Part shown: piece after piece, positions 1 to 8,891 of the stretch
Layout of the letters: each line of letters opens with the position of its first letter
Numbering within the stretch: the stretch's first letter is position 1
From: Clostridiaceae bacterium
Lineage (GTDB): Bacteria; Bacillota; Clostridia; Lachnospirales; Lachnospiraceae
Assembly (NCBI GenBank): GCA_910574345.1
Contig: CAJSZV010000005.1
Span: 1 to 64,000, forward strand
DNA length: 64,000 nucleotides
Reading direction: 5' to 3'
Program-made: the position numbers and the translations under genes
Notes under the pieces: model-generated
What the model was told of the DNA's origin: nothing
The model's input: only the letters and a program-made list of their open reading frames with translations
Database searches by the model: none

Positions 1-119
1 ATTAATCTGTAACGATTGTAATTAGGTATGCCATAACCAATCTACTAACCAGATACAGGCCGGAAAAATCCCTAAAATATGGCATTTCTATTGATTACTT
101 AGACGGTTTGTGTTATCCT

Positions 120-147
120 TATAGCACACCTAATTAGGTATGCTATA
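120..147. promoter_or_regulatory. 28-bp near-perfect palindrome before the IS1634 transposase
   Basis: The palindrome (one mismatch) spans 120-147 and ends in the ribosome binding site AAGGAGG (147-153), nine bases before the ATG. Its right half contains the 12-mer AATTAGGTATGC, which also occurs inside both terminal repeats (20-31; inverted at 1739-1750). It could be a transposase binding site that autoregulates expression, or an RNA hairpin masking the start; both are inferences. Confidence 0.6.
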
Positions 148-161
148 AGGAGGTAGACTCG

Positions 162-1715
162 ATGGAGAAGCCTGATTTTGTAATGAACTTTGTACGGCCT
201 GCCAATACGGAGATAAAATATATCCGGGGGCATTGGTATCTATACGAGCGGAGCAATGTCTATGATCCAAAGCTTGGACGGTCAAGAAAAAAGTCAGGGA
301 AGATCCTCGGGAGCATAACCGAACAGGGACTGGTTCCAAGCAGGGCAAGGCGTGGGTGCGTCAACCCTGTCCTGAATGATGTCGTGGAGGTCGGGGCTGT
401 AAATTATGTCTACCAGCGGACTGAATGGATGCGCAGCAGGCTGCAGAAGCATTTCCCTGACCTATGGGAAGCCATCTATGTGGCAGCGGTCGTCCGTGCC
501 ATATATGACTGCCGCTTCCGACGGCTGCAGCTCCATTACGAGGACAGTATCCTGTCGTACCTCTATCCAGGGCTCTCCTTCATGCCGAATGCCGTCACGG
601 AATTCCTGAACACTCTGGGGAGGATGAGGGGCGCGATACGCAGCTATATACAGGAGATGGTCGCCGAGCATGAACGCTTCCTCCTGTTTGACGGGCACAG
701 GCTCCTGTCCGCATCCCGTACCGTGGACAATGCGGAATGCGGATATGATTCCAGGATGCGCTACAAGCCGCAGATCAACCTGCTGTACCTCTTTACCATG
801 GGAGGCGACACTGGCTATCCCGTATATTATAAACAATACCTTGGAAGCACCCTTGACGTCTCCGCTTTCACTGACATACTCAAAGAGTCTACGGCCCATA
901 CGGACAGATGCACCGTCATAGCGGACAAAGGCTTCGCAAGCAACGACGGCTTCACCCTGCTTGAGGAATCCGGGCTGAACTATGTGATGCCGCTCAAAAG
1001 GGGGAACCGTTTTGTAAAAGGCCGTGTCCCGGCCTCGCCCTTTGGATATGAAGAAGCCTTCAGCTTCAACGGGCGCGGGATACACAGCCTGACCATTCCG
1101 GAGGAGGGCTTCAACATCCACCTGTTCCTTGACACGGATTTGCTGGCACAGGAGATTGCGGATGTCACGAAGAGGACGGAAAAGAAGAACAATGCTGTGG
1201 AACTGAAAAAGGGGCGGGAAACAGCGCGCAGGGCGAAAGGGAAAGGCCGCCTTACTGATGAGGAATTGGAAGCGCTGGTGCCCATCACGATCCAGGAAGC
1301 CTATACGGACAAAGAAGAAATGGGAACCATCACCTTAAAGACGAACAGGCTGGACCTGAATGCCTTCCAGGTCTACAGCATATATAAGCAGAGACAGGCG
1401 ATTGAACAGTTCTTCAAGACATATGGGGATACCATGTCCTATGAAGCATCCTATATGAGGAACAACTATACGGAGGAGGCATGGCTGTTCCTGAACCATC
1501 TGTCCACCATTATCGGGGTGAAAGCAATTGAAGAGATTGCCTCCATTGGGGAATCCAAGAATATATCCTATAAAGACCTGACACAGACGCTTATAAAAAT
1601 TAAGGCTGGAAAGATGAACGGAGAATGGGTAGTGTGTCCAATAAAGAAAAGTGTCCAACGGTTGTGTGGGAAGATGCAGTTCAATCCAAATGACCTGACG
1701 GAGTTGAAGCTATAG
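162..1715 (+). CDS. IS1634 family transposase
   Basis: A 517-residue DDE transposase of the IS1634 branch of the IS4-like superfamily, which cuts and pastes its own element. The N-terminal block with RGHWYLYER and KKSGKILG is typical of the family. Probable catalytic acidic residues lie in LLFDGHRL, in VIADKGFAS and in the C-terminal RQAIEQFFKTYG segment. The length matches intact members. The ATG at 162 is chosen for the AAGGAGG nine bases upstream. No frameshift is seen, so the protein should be active. Confidence 0.9.
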   Translation: MEKPDFVMNFVRPANTEIKYIRGHWYLYERSNVYDPKLGRSRKKSGKILGSITEQGLVPSRARRGCVNPVLNDVVEVGAVNYVYQRTEWMRSRLQKHFPDLWEAIYVAAVVRAIYDCRFRRLQLHYEDSILSYLYPGLSFMPNAVTEFLNTLGRMRGAIRSYIQEMVAEHERFLLFDGHRLLSASRTVDNAECGYDSRMRYKPQINLLYLFTMGGDTGYPVYYKQYLGSTLDVSAFTDILKESTAHTDRCTVIADKGFASNDGFTLLEESGLNYVMPLKRGNRFVKGRVPASPFGYEEAFSFNGRGIHSLTIPEEGFNIHLFLDTDLLAQEIADVTKRTEKKNNAVELKKGRETARRAKGKGRLTDEELEALVPITIQEAYTDKEEMGTITLKTNRLDLNAFQVYSIYKQRQAIEQFFKTYGDTMSYEASYMRNNYTEEAWLFLNHLSTIIGVKAIEEIASIGESKNISYKDLTQTLIKIKAGKMNGEWVVCPIKKSVQRLCGKMQFNPNDLTELKL

Positions 1716-1802
1716 GGCGGTCAATACTGCCGCCCTTAGCATACCTAATTTTGAAATCGTTACAGATTAATTAATGAAAAATATTAGAAAGAGGGTAGGA
1801 AT

Positions 1803-2225
1803 ATGCAACAATATTTTATCACAGGAAATCAGTTTCAAAGTCATATGTGGACGAAGTTTAATCTTGATATCAATTCGGCATCAGCAAATATGTCAAATGT
1901 CAGAGGTAAAGAAAAGTTGGTATATGAATATGTAAGGGATATAGCGTCTCTTTTTCAGCCGATGCGATATGGCCTACAGGACAATCCAATGGGGCTTTAT
2001 TCGGACTATGAATCTTTTAAGAAACATTTTGTTAGATATTGGAAAAATGCATTAGATATTTCCAGAGCAGATTTGGATGAGGTTAGGGATATTTTTGATG
2101 ATGTTTTATCCACTCAGGAGAGTTGCAAAAATCGAGCTGTTACATCAGTGTTTTTTGAAAACGGTAAAGCACTTACAATGGAAGATTGTTTAGAGGCAAT
2201 ATATGAAGTATTGAAAATTGCATAG
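1803..2225 (+). CDS. Hypothetical protein (140 aa)
   Basis: Not recognised. A soluble, mildly acidic 140-residue protein with no signal peptide or membrane segment, rich in aromatic residues in its N-terminal half (FQPMRYGLQD, YESFKKHFVRYW). A purine-rich stretch, GAGGGTAGG, precedes the ATG at a good distance. The IS1634 copy ends only 31 bases upstream, so the natural promoter and possibly an upstream partner may have been displaced. Confidence 0.6.
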   Translation: MQQYFITGNQFQSHMWTKFNLDINSASANMSNVRGKEKLVYEYVRDIASLFQPMRYGLQDNPMGLYSDYESFKKHFVRYWKNALDISRADLDEVRDIFDDVLSTQESCKNRAVTSVFFENGKALTMEDCLEAIYEVLKIA

Positions 2226-2789
2226 AGGAAGTCTTGATATAGAGGAATAAAAAAGTTGGAAAATTTTTTGTCCTTTACTTGACACGGGCAGAGCCGATGA
2301 ACGTGTGAAATCAAATCACAGTTTGTCGGCTCTGCTTTGTTTCATAAGACTTTAAGGCAAACGCCCACCATATAAAAAAACGGTGTTATGGTGGGCGGTA
2401 TTGCTATGCCCGAAAAGACTTAACAGACACTCTCCAGACCTGTTTTTGAAGTTTGGAGGGTTTTTTGATGTTCTTTTTTCGGGTGGTAATCTATCTGCTC
2501 ATGCAACGCAGATTTGACTTATACATAGCATATCGGGGAATGGCAGGAAGCCAGTTAAAAAAATCCTTGTCCATGCAACGCTACTTCTCACCATGAAACC
2601 AGAAGTAGAATCTCCGCTTAACAGAATATGTATCTCCTATAACCGTAGAGGTCACAGTGCCTTTGCGGTTTTTCTTTTGTTGTTTTTTATCGGAATGTGC
2701 CGCAGGGCTGTTTCTGGTATTCATTGCCGTTCTCCGCCCTCTCCATCTGGATTTCAGCATTTCAAAAATTCAGATGGGAGGTACTTACG
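2226..2789 (+). other. Intergenic leader with three successive hairpins
   Basis: No gene is supported in these 564 bases. Three stem-loops lie in a row: a 10-bp stem GCAGAGCCGA (2288-2297 with 2326-2335), an 11-bp stem CGCCCACCATA (2362-2372 with 2387-2397), and a terminator-like stem followed by GTTTTTTG (2432-2467). They precede the sigma-like regulator gene and could form a transcribed, attenuated leader. A short open frame at 2593-2793 lacks a ribosome binding site. Confidence 0.55.
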
Positions 2790-3305
2790 GTGAAGTATGC
2801 ACCAAGAAAAGTATATATCAAAGAAAACAATGTCTATGTGGAGCTGTCCTATACGGATTTCTGCCACCGCAGGCAAGCCGACCAGAGTTACATGGACAAG
2901 CTATTTATCCCCGTGCAGGGTTGCCTGCTTGAAGTTGTGCGGGAACAGTACACGGATTTCTATCGGGATAAAGAACGGTGGCGTTATCTGAAAAAACTGG
3001 ACACGAACCACAGCCTGTTGTCATTGGAGGGATTTACAGACAGTGAGGGAAATGTGATTGACTTCGTTGTTGATGAAACGGTAGACGTTGCGGAAACCGT
3101 TGTCCATGCGGTGATGGTGGACAGTCTGAAAGCCGCCCTGTCCTTATTGTCGGATAGTGAACAGACGTTGATACAAGCAATCTTCTTTGAAGAACTTTCC
3201 GAGAGGGAAGTCGGGTTGCGGTTAGGTGTGACGCAGAGCGTTGTCAATAAACACAAAGCCAAAATCCTTGCCAAGCTGAGGAAGATAATCGAAAACAAAA
3301 TTTAA
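2790..3305 (+). CDS. Sigma-70-like regulator of an integrative element
   Basis: A 171-residue protein with a C-terminal sigma-70 region 4 type helix-turn-helix (about 120-168: LSDSEQTLIQAIFFEELSEREVGLRLGV, with key motif SEREVGLRLG and then VVNKHKAKILAKL). Such small sigma-like proteins are standard cargo of Firmicute conjugative elements, where they control transfer or excision genes. I place the start at GTG 2790, behind GGGAGG; an in-frame upstream ATG (2697) would add a poorly conserved-looking hydrophobic leader. A truncated second sigma-like gene follows at 3393. Confidence 0.75.
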   Translation: MKYAPRKVYIKENNVYVELSYTDFCHRRQADQSYMDKLFIPVQGCLLEVVREQYTDFYRDKERWRYLKKLDTNHSLLSLEGFTDSEGNVIDFVVDETVDVAETVVHAVMVDSLKAALSLLSDSEQTLIQAIFFEELSEREVGLRLGVTQSVVNKHKAKILAKLRKIIENKI

Positions 3306-3392
3306 GGCGTTCAGCCCCCTTGTTTTTTCCTTTGGGAAAATGAGGGGGCTTTTCCCTGCCCCCTCAATCAATCTTGATTGGAGGAAATAGGG

Positions 3393-3620
3393 ATGGCATA
3401 CAACCACGGACGGGAGGACAGGAAATGGCGTATCTGGAAAGGAGCCGAGGAAAAGGTTCTGCGTGAGTGCGGCGTTGATGAAGCGGTCATTGAACAAATC
3501 CGCACAGACGACAGCCCGGCTCCAACCGGACGAAATACTGTAGGGAATGTGCTGCCAGGGTACGCCGGAGGAAGGAGGCGGAACGCCAAAGGAAAAGATA
3601 CCATGATTCTACGCATTTAG
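3393..3620 (+). pseudogene. Truncated sigma-70-like protein of a conjugative element
   Basis: The first ~40 residues (MAYNHGREDRKWRIWK and VDEAVIEQIRTDD) match the start of a small sigma-70-like protein of about 140 residues common in gut integrative elements. After about position 3515 the frame runs into unrelated sequence (residues 43-75) and stops, so the DNA-binding helix-turn-helix is missing. GGAGGA precedes the ATG at 3393. The break probably marks a recombination joint with the replication module that follows. Confidence 0.6.
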
Positions 3621-3762
3621 GAGCGGAAAAAGCCTTGTAAATCAAGCGCTTTCGGGGCGTGTCGGAGGGGAGGCAATACTTTTTATCACCGACACCCCAA
3701 AAGCCCCATTAAAATGCGTACAGGAGCCGAAATAACCCATTCTGAACCAAAGGAGCAACCAA
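3621..3762 (+). other. Short intergenic region with GTGTCGG hairpin
   Basis: The stem GTGTCGG (3659-3665) pairs with CCGACAC (3689-3695) around a loop holding GAGGGGAGGCAATAC. It lies between a truncated sigma gene and the replication initiator. Its role is unknown; it could end the upstream transcript or be part of a replication or mobilization origin. Confidence 0.4.
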
Positions 3763-4599
3763 ATGACAGAGAACCGACGATTTTATTACCTGAAGCTGAA
3801 AGAGAATTTTTATAACAGTGAAACCATGGTCATCCTGGAGAGTATGCAGGACGGCCTTCTGTACTCCAATCTCCTGCTGAAGATGTATTTGATGTCGCTG
3901 AAAAGCAGCGGCGTACTCCTGCTGAATGACTACCTGCCCCATACCGTACAGACCATAGCCACCTTTACCCGGCATCAGGTAGGCACGGTGGAACGGGCTT
4001 TGAAGATATTCCAGGAGTTTGGCCTTGTGGAGATACTGACAGACGGAGCCTATTACATGAGCGACATCCAGCTGCTGATCGGCCAGTCGTCCAGCGAGGG
4101 GGAACGGAAGAAAAAGGAGCGCATGAGGCTGAAACGCCAGAACCTGCTCCCGTCCGGGGAAACGGACATTTGTCCGTCCAATGGCCGGGTGGACAAATGT
4201 CCGCCTATATTAGAGTATAGAGATAAAGAGATTAGAGATAAGAGTATAGAGAATAGAGAGGGGGATATGGCACACGCCTATGGGAGATACCGGAATGTAT
4301 CTCTATCTTCCGCCGAACTGGCAGAACTCCAGACGGAACTCCCCTCTCTTTGGGAGCAGTACATCGAGCGGCTGTCCGAATATATGGAATCCAGCGGAAA
4401 AGGATATAAAAACCATGCCGCCACAATCCGGCGCTGGGCGAACGCCGACAAAAAGAAAGAGGAACCGCCTGCCCGGAACCGGGATTACAGCGTAGAGGAG
4501 AAACCATATGATGGAGATTACCGCAGAAGTCCGGGCGGCCATAGACAGAGCCGCCGGGGATATGGAGCTTGCCGGGGACGAATACATAGAACCGGCTGA
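3763..4599 (+). CDS. Replication initiator (phage replisome organizer N-terminal type)
   Basis: A 278-residue protein whose first ~115 residues (RRFYYLKLKENFYNSE, then YSNLLLKMYLMSLKSSG and FTRHQVGTVERALKIFQEFGLVEI) form the winged-helix domain of phage replisome organizers and integrative-element Rep proteins. It would bind the element origin and recruit the helicase loader encoded next. The middle is low-complexity and charged; residues 190-245 match the usual C-terminal segment. The ATG at 3763 follows AAAGGAG. It overlaps the DnaC-like gene by 92 bases in another frame, so the two are translated as a unit. Confidence 0.75.
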   Translation: MTENRRFYYLKLKENFYNSETMVILESMQDGLLYSNLLLKMYLMSLKSSGVLLLNDYLPHTVQTIATFTRHQVGTVERALKIFQEFGLVEILTDGAYYMSDIQLLIGQSSSEGERKKKERMRLKRQNLLPSGETDICPSNGRVDKCPPILEYRDKEIRDKSIENREGDMAHAYGRYRNVSLSSAELAELQTELPSLWEQYIERLSEYMESSGKGYKNHAATIRRWANADKKKEEPPARNRDYSVEEKPYDGDYRRSPGGHRQSRRGYGACRGRIHRTG

Positions 4600-5365
4600 C
4601 GGGCTTATCCACTGTAAGAAATGCCGTGGCAGCCGCCAGACCGTTGTGCCCAGGTTCGGCGGTTCCGGCTATTTTATGCCCCGCTGCCGCTGCCCCTGCC
4701 AGCAGAAGGCGCAGGAGGAACGGAAAGCCAGGGAGGAACAGAGGGAACGCATGGAGCGTGTTAAACGCCGGAAGGCGCAGGGGCTTCAGGACAGATACCT
4801 TTATGATTACACTTTCGCCAACGATAACGGCCAGAATCCCGTTATGGAGAAAGCGCACGCCTATGTGGAGCATTGGAAGGAGGCATACTGGGACAATACC
4901 GGCCTTCTGCTCTTTGGTGACGTGGGAACCGGGAAATCCTTTTTTGCCGGCGGTATCGCCAATGCCCCGCTTGACCGTGACGTGCCGGTGCTGATGACAA
5001 ATTTCCCCTCTATCCTGAACCGGCTGACCGGCGTGTTTGCCGAGGACAGGGCGGCCTTTATCGCCAGCCTGGACGATTACAGCCTGCTTGTCATTGACGA
5101 TTTAGGCGTGGAAAGAAATACCGGGTATGCCATGGAGCAGATGTTTACCGTCATTGACAGCCGGTATCGGAGCAAGAAGCCGCTGATCGTCACGACAAAC
5201 CTGAAACTGGAAGAAATCAAGAACCCGCCAGACCTTGCCCACGCAAGGATTTATGACCGCATACTGGAATGGTGTGCGCCGGTTCTCTTTTCCGGAAAGA
5301 ACTTTCGGGAGGAAGGAGCCAGGGCGACCAAAGCGGCGGCGAAGGAGATTGTGAATAAGGGATAG
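4508..5365 (+). CDS. dnaC: DnaC-like AAA+ helicase loader
   Basis: A 285-residue ATP-binding replication protein. A cysteine cluster at residues 36, 39, 60, 62 and 64 forms a likely zinc-binding head, followed by a charged helix and an AAA+ domain with Walker A GDVGTGKS (137-144) and Walker B LLVIDDLG, plus a sensor segment PLIVTTN. It would load the replicative helicase onto the element origin opened by the upstream Rep protein. The length is normal for the family and the frame is unbroken. Confidence 0.85.
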   Translation: MMEITAEVRAAIDRAAGDMELAGDEYIEPADGLIHCKKCRGSRQTVVPRFGGSGYFMPRCRCPCQQKAQEERKAREEQRERMERVKRRKAQGLQDRYLYDYTFANDNGQNPVMEKAHAYVEHWKEAYWDNTGLLLFGDVGTGKSFFAGGIANAPLDRDVPVLMTNFPSILNRLTGVFAEDRAAFIASLDDYSLLVIDDLGVERNTGYAMEQMFTVIDSRYRSKKPLIVTTNLKLEEIKNPPDLAHARIYDRILEWCAPVLFSGKNFREEGARATKAAAKEIVNKG

Positions 5366-5395
5366 CATAAACTGATTGCATGAAAAGGAGAATTT

Positions 5396-5578
5396 ATGGG
5401 CAGAGAGAAAATCAAAGAGGACACTACCACCACAGCACCGGCTAAGGACGATCCCGCACTGGTGAAGAAGATTGGACAGACTACCTACATTGTGCGGGTT
5501 CATTTCAGCAAGACCAGCAAGGAAACCATGAGCGACAAAATCAAGCGTATGATGAAAAATGAGATACAGCAGATGTGA
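5396..5578 (+). CDS. tnpW: TnpW-family transposon protein
   Basis: A 60-residue protein resembling the small TnpW proteins of Tn4451-like mobilizable transposons (IGQTTYIVRVHFSKTSKETMSDKIKRM is the family core, here in residues 26-52). Its biochemical role is not established. AAAGGAG precedes the ATG by seven bases, and the gene follows the Rep/DnaC pair by 30 bases, as in related elements. No recombinase follows here, so the right side of this element has been lost. Confidence 0.75.
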   Translation: MGREKIKEDTTTTAPAKDDPALVKKIGQTTYIVRVHFSKTSKETMSDKIKRMMKNEIQQM

Positions 5579-5656
5579 AAAAACGATAACGGAAACAGGC
5601 CGGGATTCAGAAATGCACTGGCTCCCGGCTTGTAAAATCAGGAGGTTTATGGTAGT

Positions 5657-6481
5657 ATGGAAATACGAAAACGGAAGGGAAAGCAGGTGGGAAGATTGAC
5701 AGTGACAGATAAGCAACATCAGGAAGATTTGCAACGTTTGCGTTTGTTAAGGCCAATCGACGATGATTTTATGCGTTGTCTTTTTAAGGATAACATTCCA
5801 TTGGCTGAATTTGTGTTACGCATTATCACTGATAAACCTGATTTAATTATTACTGAGTGTGAAACACAGAAAGATATGAAAAGACTGGCCGGGGCACGTT
5901 CTATCTGTTTGGACGCATATGGAACGGATTTGGTTGGAAAAAAATATGATTTAGAAGTCCAGAGGCAGGACAAGGGAGCAGATCCACATAGGGCAAGATA
6001 CCATTCAAGCGTAATGGATATAGAGAATCTTCATTCTGGTCAGGAATTTAAAGAGTTGCCAGACACATATACAATTTTTATCATTGAAAAAGATTTTTAT
6101 GGTCAGGGTAAAGCTGTTTATCCAATTGAGAGAATCAACCTTGCAACGGGTAAATCTTTTGAAGATGGGGAGCATATTCTTTATGTGAATGGTGAATATC
6201 GTGGGGATTCTGCTATAGGAAAACTCATGCACGATTTTAATTGCACCAAGGCAGATGATATGAATTTTGAATTGATGGAAAACAGAACACGGTATCTAAA
6301 AGAGAACCCGAAAGGAGTGAGCGAGATGTGTAAAATTATGGAGGATATGAGAATTGAATCTTTAAAAGAAGTTGCGCTTCGTATGCTGGCAGCTGGAAAA
6401 TATGCTCTGGAAGAAATTGCGAGTATTTCTGGACTTTCTCTTGATGAAGTAAAGAAATTGAAAGCCGAAAGAACAGTGTAA
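5657..6481 (+). CDS. Rpn-family PD-(D/E)XK nuclease
   Basis: A 274-residue Rpn/PDDEXK_2 family protein (often annotated as transposase; Rpn proteins are DNA nucleases that promote RecA-independent recombination). The catalytic signature is visible as D in LDAYGTD followed by YDLEVQRQD (D...ExQ). The C-terminal ~60 residues contain the helix-turn-helix-like EEIASISGLSLDEVKKLK that usually ends these proteins. It has its own ribosome binding site (AGGAGG near 5641) and lower GC than the replication genes before it, suggesting separate acquisition. Confidence 0.8.
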   Translation: MEIRKRKGKQVGRLTVTDKQHQEDLQRLRLLRPIDDDFMRCLFKDNIPLAEFVLRIITDKPDLIITECETQKDMKRLAGARSICLDAYGTDLVGKKYDLEVQRQDKGADPHRARYHSSVMDIENLHSGQEFKELPDTYTIFIIEKDFYGQGKAVYPIERINLATGKSFEDGEHILYVNGEYRGDSAIGKLMHDFNCTKADDMNFELMENRTRYLKENPKGVSEMCKIMEDMRIESLKEVALRMLAAGKYALEEIASISGLSLDEVKKLKAERTV

Positions 6482-6706
6482 ACAGAACTGTAGGCCAGGA
6501 ATCTAAAAAAGGTTCTTGGCTTATTCTTGCTGAAATTGAACTTGGACAAGAGGAATAAAAAGTCAATAAATTGTTTAGTTGTAGTAATTGACATTGAACA
6601 AGTTATTTATGATTTCGCTAGATTAAAGTTTAGAAACAGTTTGAACAGAAACGGTAGAAATTTTCTCTCTGAAATGTAATATAGTTGTAAGAAAGGATAA
6701 AACTTT

Positions 6707-7708
6707 ATGAAATGTGAATCTATAGATTTAGAAATCGAAACAATAGTAAATCGAATAAAAAATGAAGATATGGACTTACAACCGGACTTTCAAAAAGGGG
6801 AGATTTGGACACTTCAGAAGAAACAAAAGTTAATAGATTCAATATTAAGAGGTTGGAAGATACCACCTATCCATGTAATACATAATAATCAATCCATAGA
6901 TGAAGTATTAGATGGTCAGCAAAGATTAGCAGCTATACGAGATTTTTATGATAATATAATTTGTATTGACGGAAAAATTCTGCCTGAAAATTCTGAACTT
7001 ATTTAGCTAGATGGTATGCATTATCGTGATCTTCCTAAAAAATGGCAAAGGCAATTTAGGCAATATAGTATTGTTATTATAAGATTAACAGAATATCAAC
7101 CAGAAGAACCGGCAGAATTATTTTATCGTTTAAATCAGCCTACGACGTTAACGTCTGCAGAACAAAGGAATGCATATATTGGTGTTACCAGAGATCAGGT
7201 TAAAGAATTGTCCAATAAGTTTGTTGCATTAGGAGCAAGTAAAGAAACAATTGGATTTTCAAATTCCAGGCTGGCTTACGATGAAATTATCTCAAAATTT
7301 TGTTTTTCAGTTGAAACGGGAACATTAAAGAAAAAGATAACATCTAATGATATTTCGATTCAATATCGTCAAGCAATATCTTTTTCAGATGAGTGTATTA
7401 GGATAGTTGCTAAAACTTTAGAAAAATTTATGGAGTGTATTATTGGTTGGGATGATTTTAAATATTCATTTAATAAAGCAACAATTTTTAGCTGGTTTGT
7501 TTTTATTCGTAGAAATTTGTCTTTGAGTGATACAGGATTAAAAAATGTTATTGGTTACTTTGAATTTTGTAGAGCCTTTATAAAAGGAAAATACAAAAAA
7601 GTAGATCAACGATACATAGAAGTTTTCTCTTCTTTGCAAAAGAGAAATTCATTTTTTGAGATAATGCTCAATACTTTTAACCAAAGATTTAGTGTAATGT
7701 ATCATTGA
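6707..7708 (+). pseudogene. DUF262 protein split by one in-frame amber codon
   Basis: The reading frame from ATG 6707 continues to TGA 7706-7708 with a single internal TAG (7004-7006), so the two open pieces are one ~333-residue gene. The first piece has the DUF262 (GmrS-like, ParB/sulfiredoxin fold) signatures LQPDFQKGEIWT, KQKLIDSILRGWKIPPI and DGQQRLAAI; the DGQQR motif is the nucleotide-binding hallmark. The second piece continues with RLNQPTTLTSAEQRNAYIG. DUF262 proteins act in phage restriction (GmrSD, BrxU). The DNA is very AT-rich against its surroundings. Function is lost unless the amber is suppressed or a downstream start rescues part. Confidence 0.8.
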
Positions 7709-7732
7709 TATTTAGCGCATCTGCCACCTCTG

Positions 7733-8422
7733 TTATGAGGTGACAGATGAAATTATTGGATAAAGTGATATCAGCTTTTCTTTGGCATCACCTGTTTGAA
7801 AATGCCACCGTATTTTAGCTTCATCACGATTGCGCTCTGTTTCCCATGCAGATAGTTCGTTTTTTAGTCTGGTGATTGTATCTATACGACGTGACAGACA
7901 TTGGCGTGTCATTACATTAAGTTCAATTTCAGCCATGTTAAGCCAACTCCCATGCTTGGGCGTATAATGGATTTCCAGACGCTTTATAATCCTTCTCGCT
8001 TCAGCTGGTGGAAACGCTTTGTAAAGGGATGCAGCTTTATGAGTATTAAGGTTATCCATGACCAGAATAATCTTTTCGGCATCCGGGAACATCACATCTG
8101 ATAAATATTGGATTTTCTGCGCCCAGTCAATGGCAGTGCGGTGTTCATGGACGCTTACATGATGCTTTCCGCCAAGCGGTTCCACGAAAGCGAATATACT
8201 GCAGGTGCCGTTCCGCTTATATTCTGAATCGGTTTTCTGGTCATCACCGGGCCGCATGGATAACGGTTCCCTCACATCTCCTAACAGCTGGTATGGTTTT
8301 TCATCCATACAGACAACAGGGCGTGCCGGATTATATGGAAGTTCATACACATCAAGGACATCTTCCATACAGGCTACAAATTCAGCATCTTCTTTCGAGG
8401 GGATGCACCAGTATTCATTCAT
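7733..8422 (-). CDS. IS630 transposase, catalytic DDE part
   Basis: 229 residues with the DDE core: VVCMDEKPY, VMDNLNTHK and the final glutamate in SWLNMAEIEL. It reads in the +1 (or -2) frame relative to the N-terminal part, with the change located at the A7 run near 8440. An undamaged copy with nine A would encode one continuous protein of ~385 residues, so either two bases were lost from the run or frame change is programmed there. Confidence 0.75.
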   Translation of the reverse strand: MNEYWCIPSKEDAEFVACMEDVLDVYELPYNPARPVVCMDEKPYQLLGDVREPLSMRPGDDQKTDSEYKRNGTCSIFAFVEPLGGKHHVSVHEHRTAIDWAQKIQYLSDVMFPDAEKIILVMDNLNTHKAASLYKAFPPAEARRIIKRLEIHYTPKHGSWLNMAEIELNVMTRQCLSRRIDTITRLKNELSAWETERNRDEAKIRWHFQTGDAKEKLISLYPIISSVTS

Positions 8423-8435
8423 GTGAGGTCGAAGT

Positions 8436-8891
8436 TTATTTTTTTAAAGCCCTGCCTATTGTATCTTTACTGACTGGGACATCAAGCGCTATTTTTGCCT
8501 GTTCTTCCAACAGTCGGAGCGTCCAGCGGGAATGACCTTCCGGCGCCGGGCTGCAAGCGATTTCGATAATGCGGGCTTCTGCACGTCCGTCAAATTTCCG
8601 GCGTGCCTGGTCAGAGTTAACACTGCGGTTGAGTGAAGTGATGCCTTCAATCCCTTTTTCACAATAAAGTTTCACTGTATTAGTAACCGTAGCCATACAG
8701 ACACAGTTTGTTTTAGCAGACTGTTCATGGGTAAGAATTTTGCCATGTGCCTCATCCAGATCAATGATAATCTGGCATCTGTTCCGGACTGTTTTTGTTG
8801 TTTTCTTTTTACGCATAACGGATTTCAGTATTTTAAGTTCGTCATCCGTTAACGAGATTTTGTATTTTTTAGGTCTTGCCATAGGAATCAC
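8436..8891 (-). CDS. IS630 transposase, N-terminal part (helix-turn-helix)
   Basis: 151 residues containing the DNA-binding half of an IS630/Tc1-type transposase: a helix-turn-helix segment (HEQSAKTNCVCMATVTNTVKLY has its core at CMATVTNTVKLY) and a second winged-helix segment with LNRSVNSDQARRKF and HSRWTLRLLEEQ. It ends at TAA directly after a run of seven A (8439-8445 on the plus strand as T). The catalytic half lies in a different frame immediately downstream, so translation must change frame or the gene is broken. Confidence 0.75.
   Translation of the reverse strand: MIPMARPKKYKISLTDDELKILKSVMRKKKTTKTVRNRCQIIIDLDEAHGKILTHEQSAKTNCVCMATVTNTVKLYCEKGIEGITSLNRSVNSDQARRKFDGRAEARIIEIACSPAPEGHSRWTLRLLEEQAKIALDVPVSKDTIGRALKK

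Larger units (their letters stand above)
1..1771 (+). mobile_element. IS1634-family insertion sequence, apparently complete
   Basis: Matching inverted ends are seen at 7-31 and 1739-1765: both begin CTGTAACGATT and end in AATTAGGTATGC. They are flanked by the 6-bp direct repeat ATTAAT (1-6 and 1766-1771), the likely target duplication, although ATTAAT is its own complement. One transposase gene fills the element, so it looks autonomous and recent. A GC hairpin at 1715-1735 overlaps the transposase stop and may end its transcript. The window starts exactly at the flank, so the left target site cannot be checked further. Confidence 0.85.
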
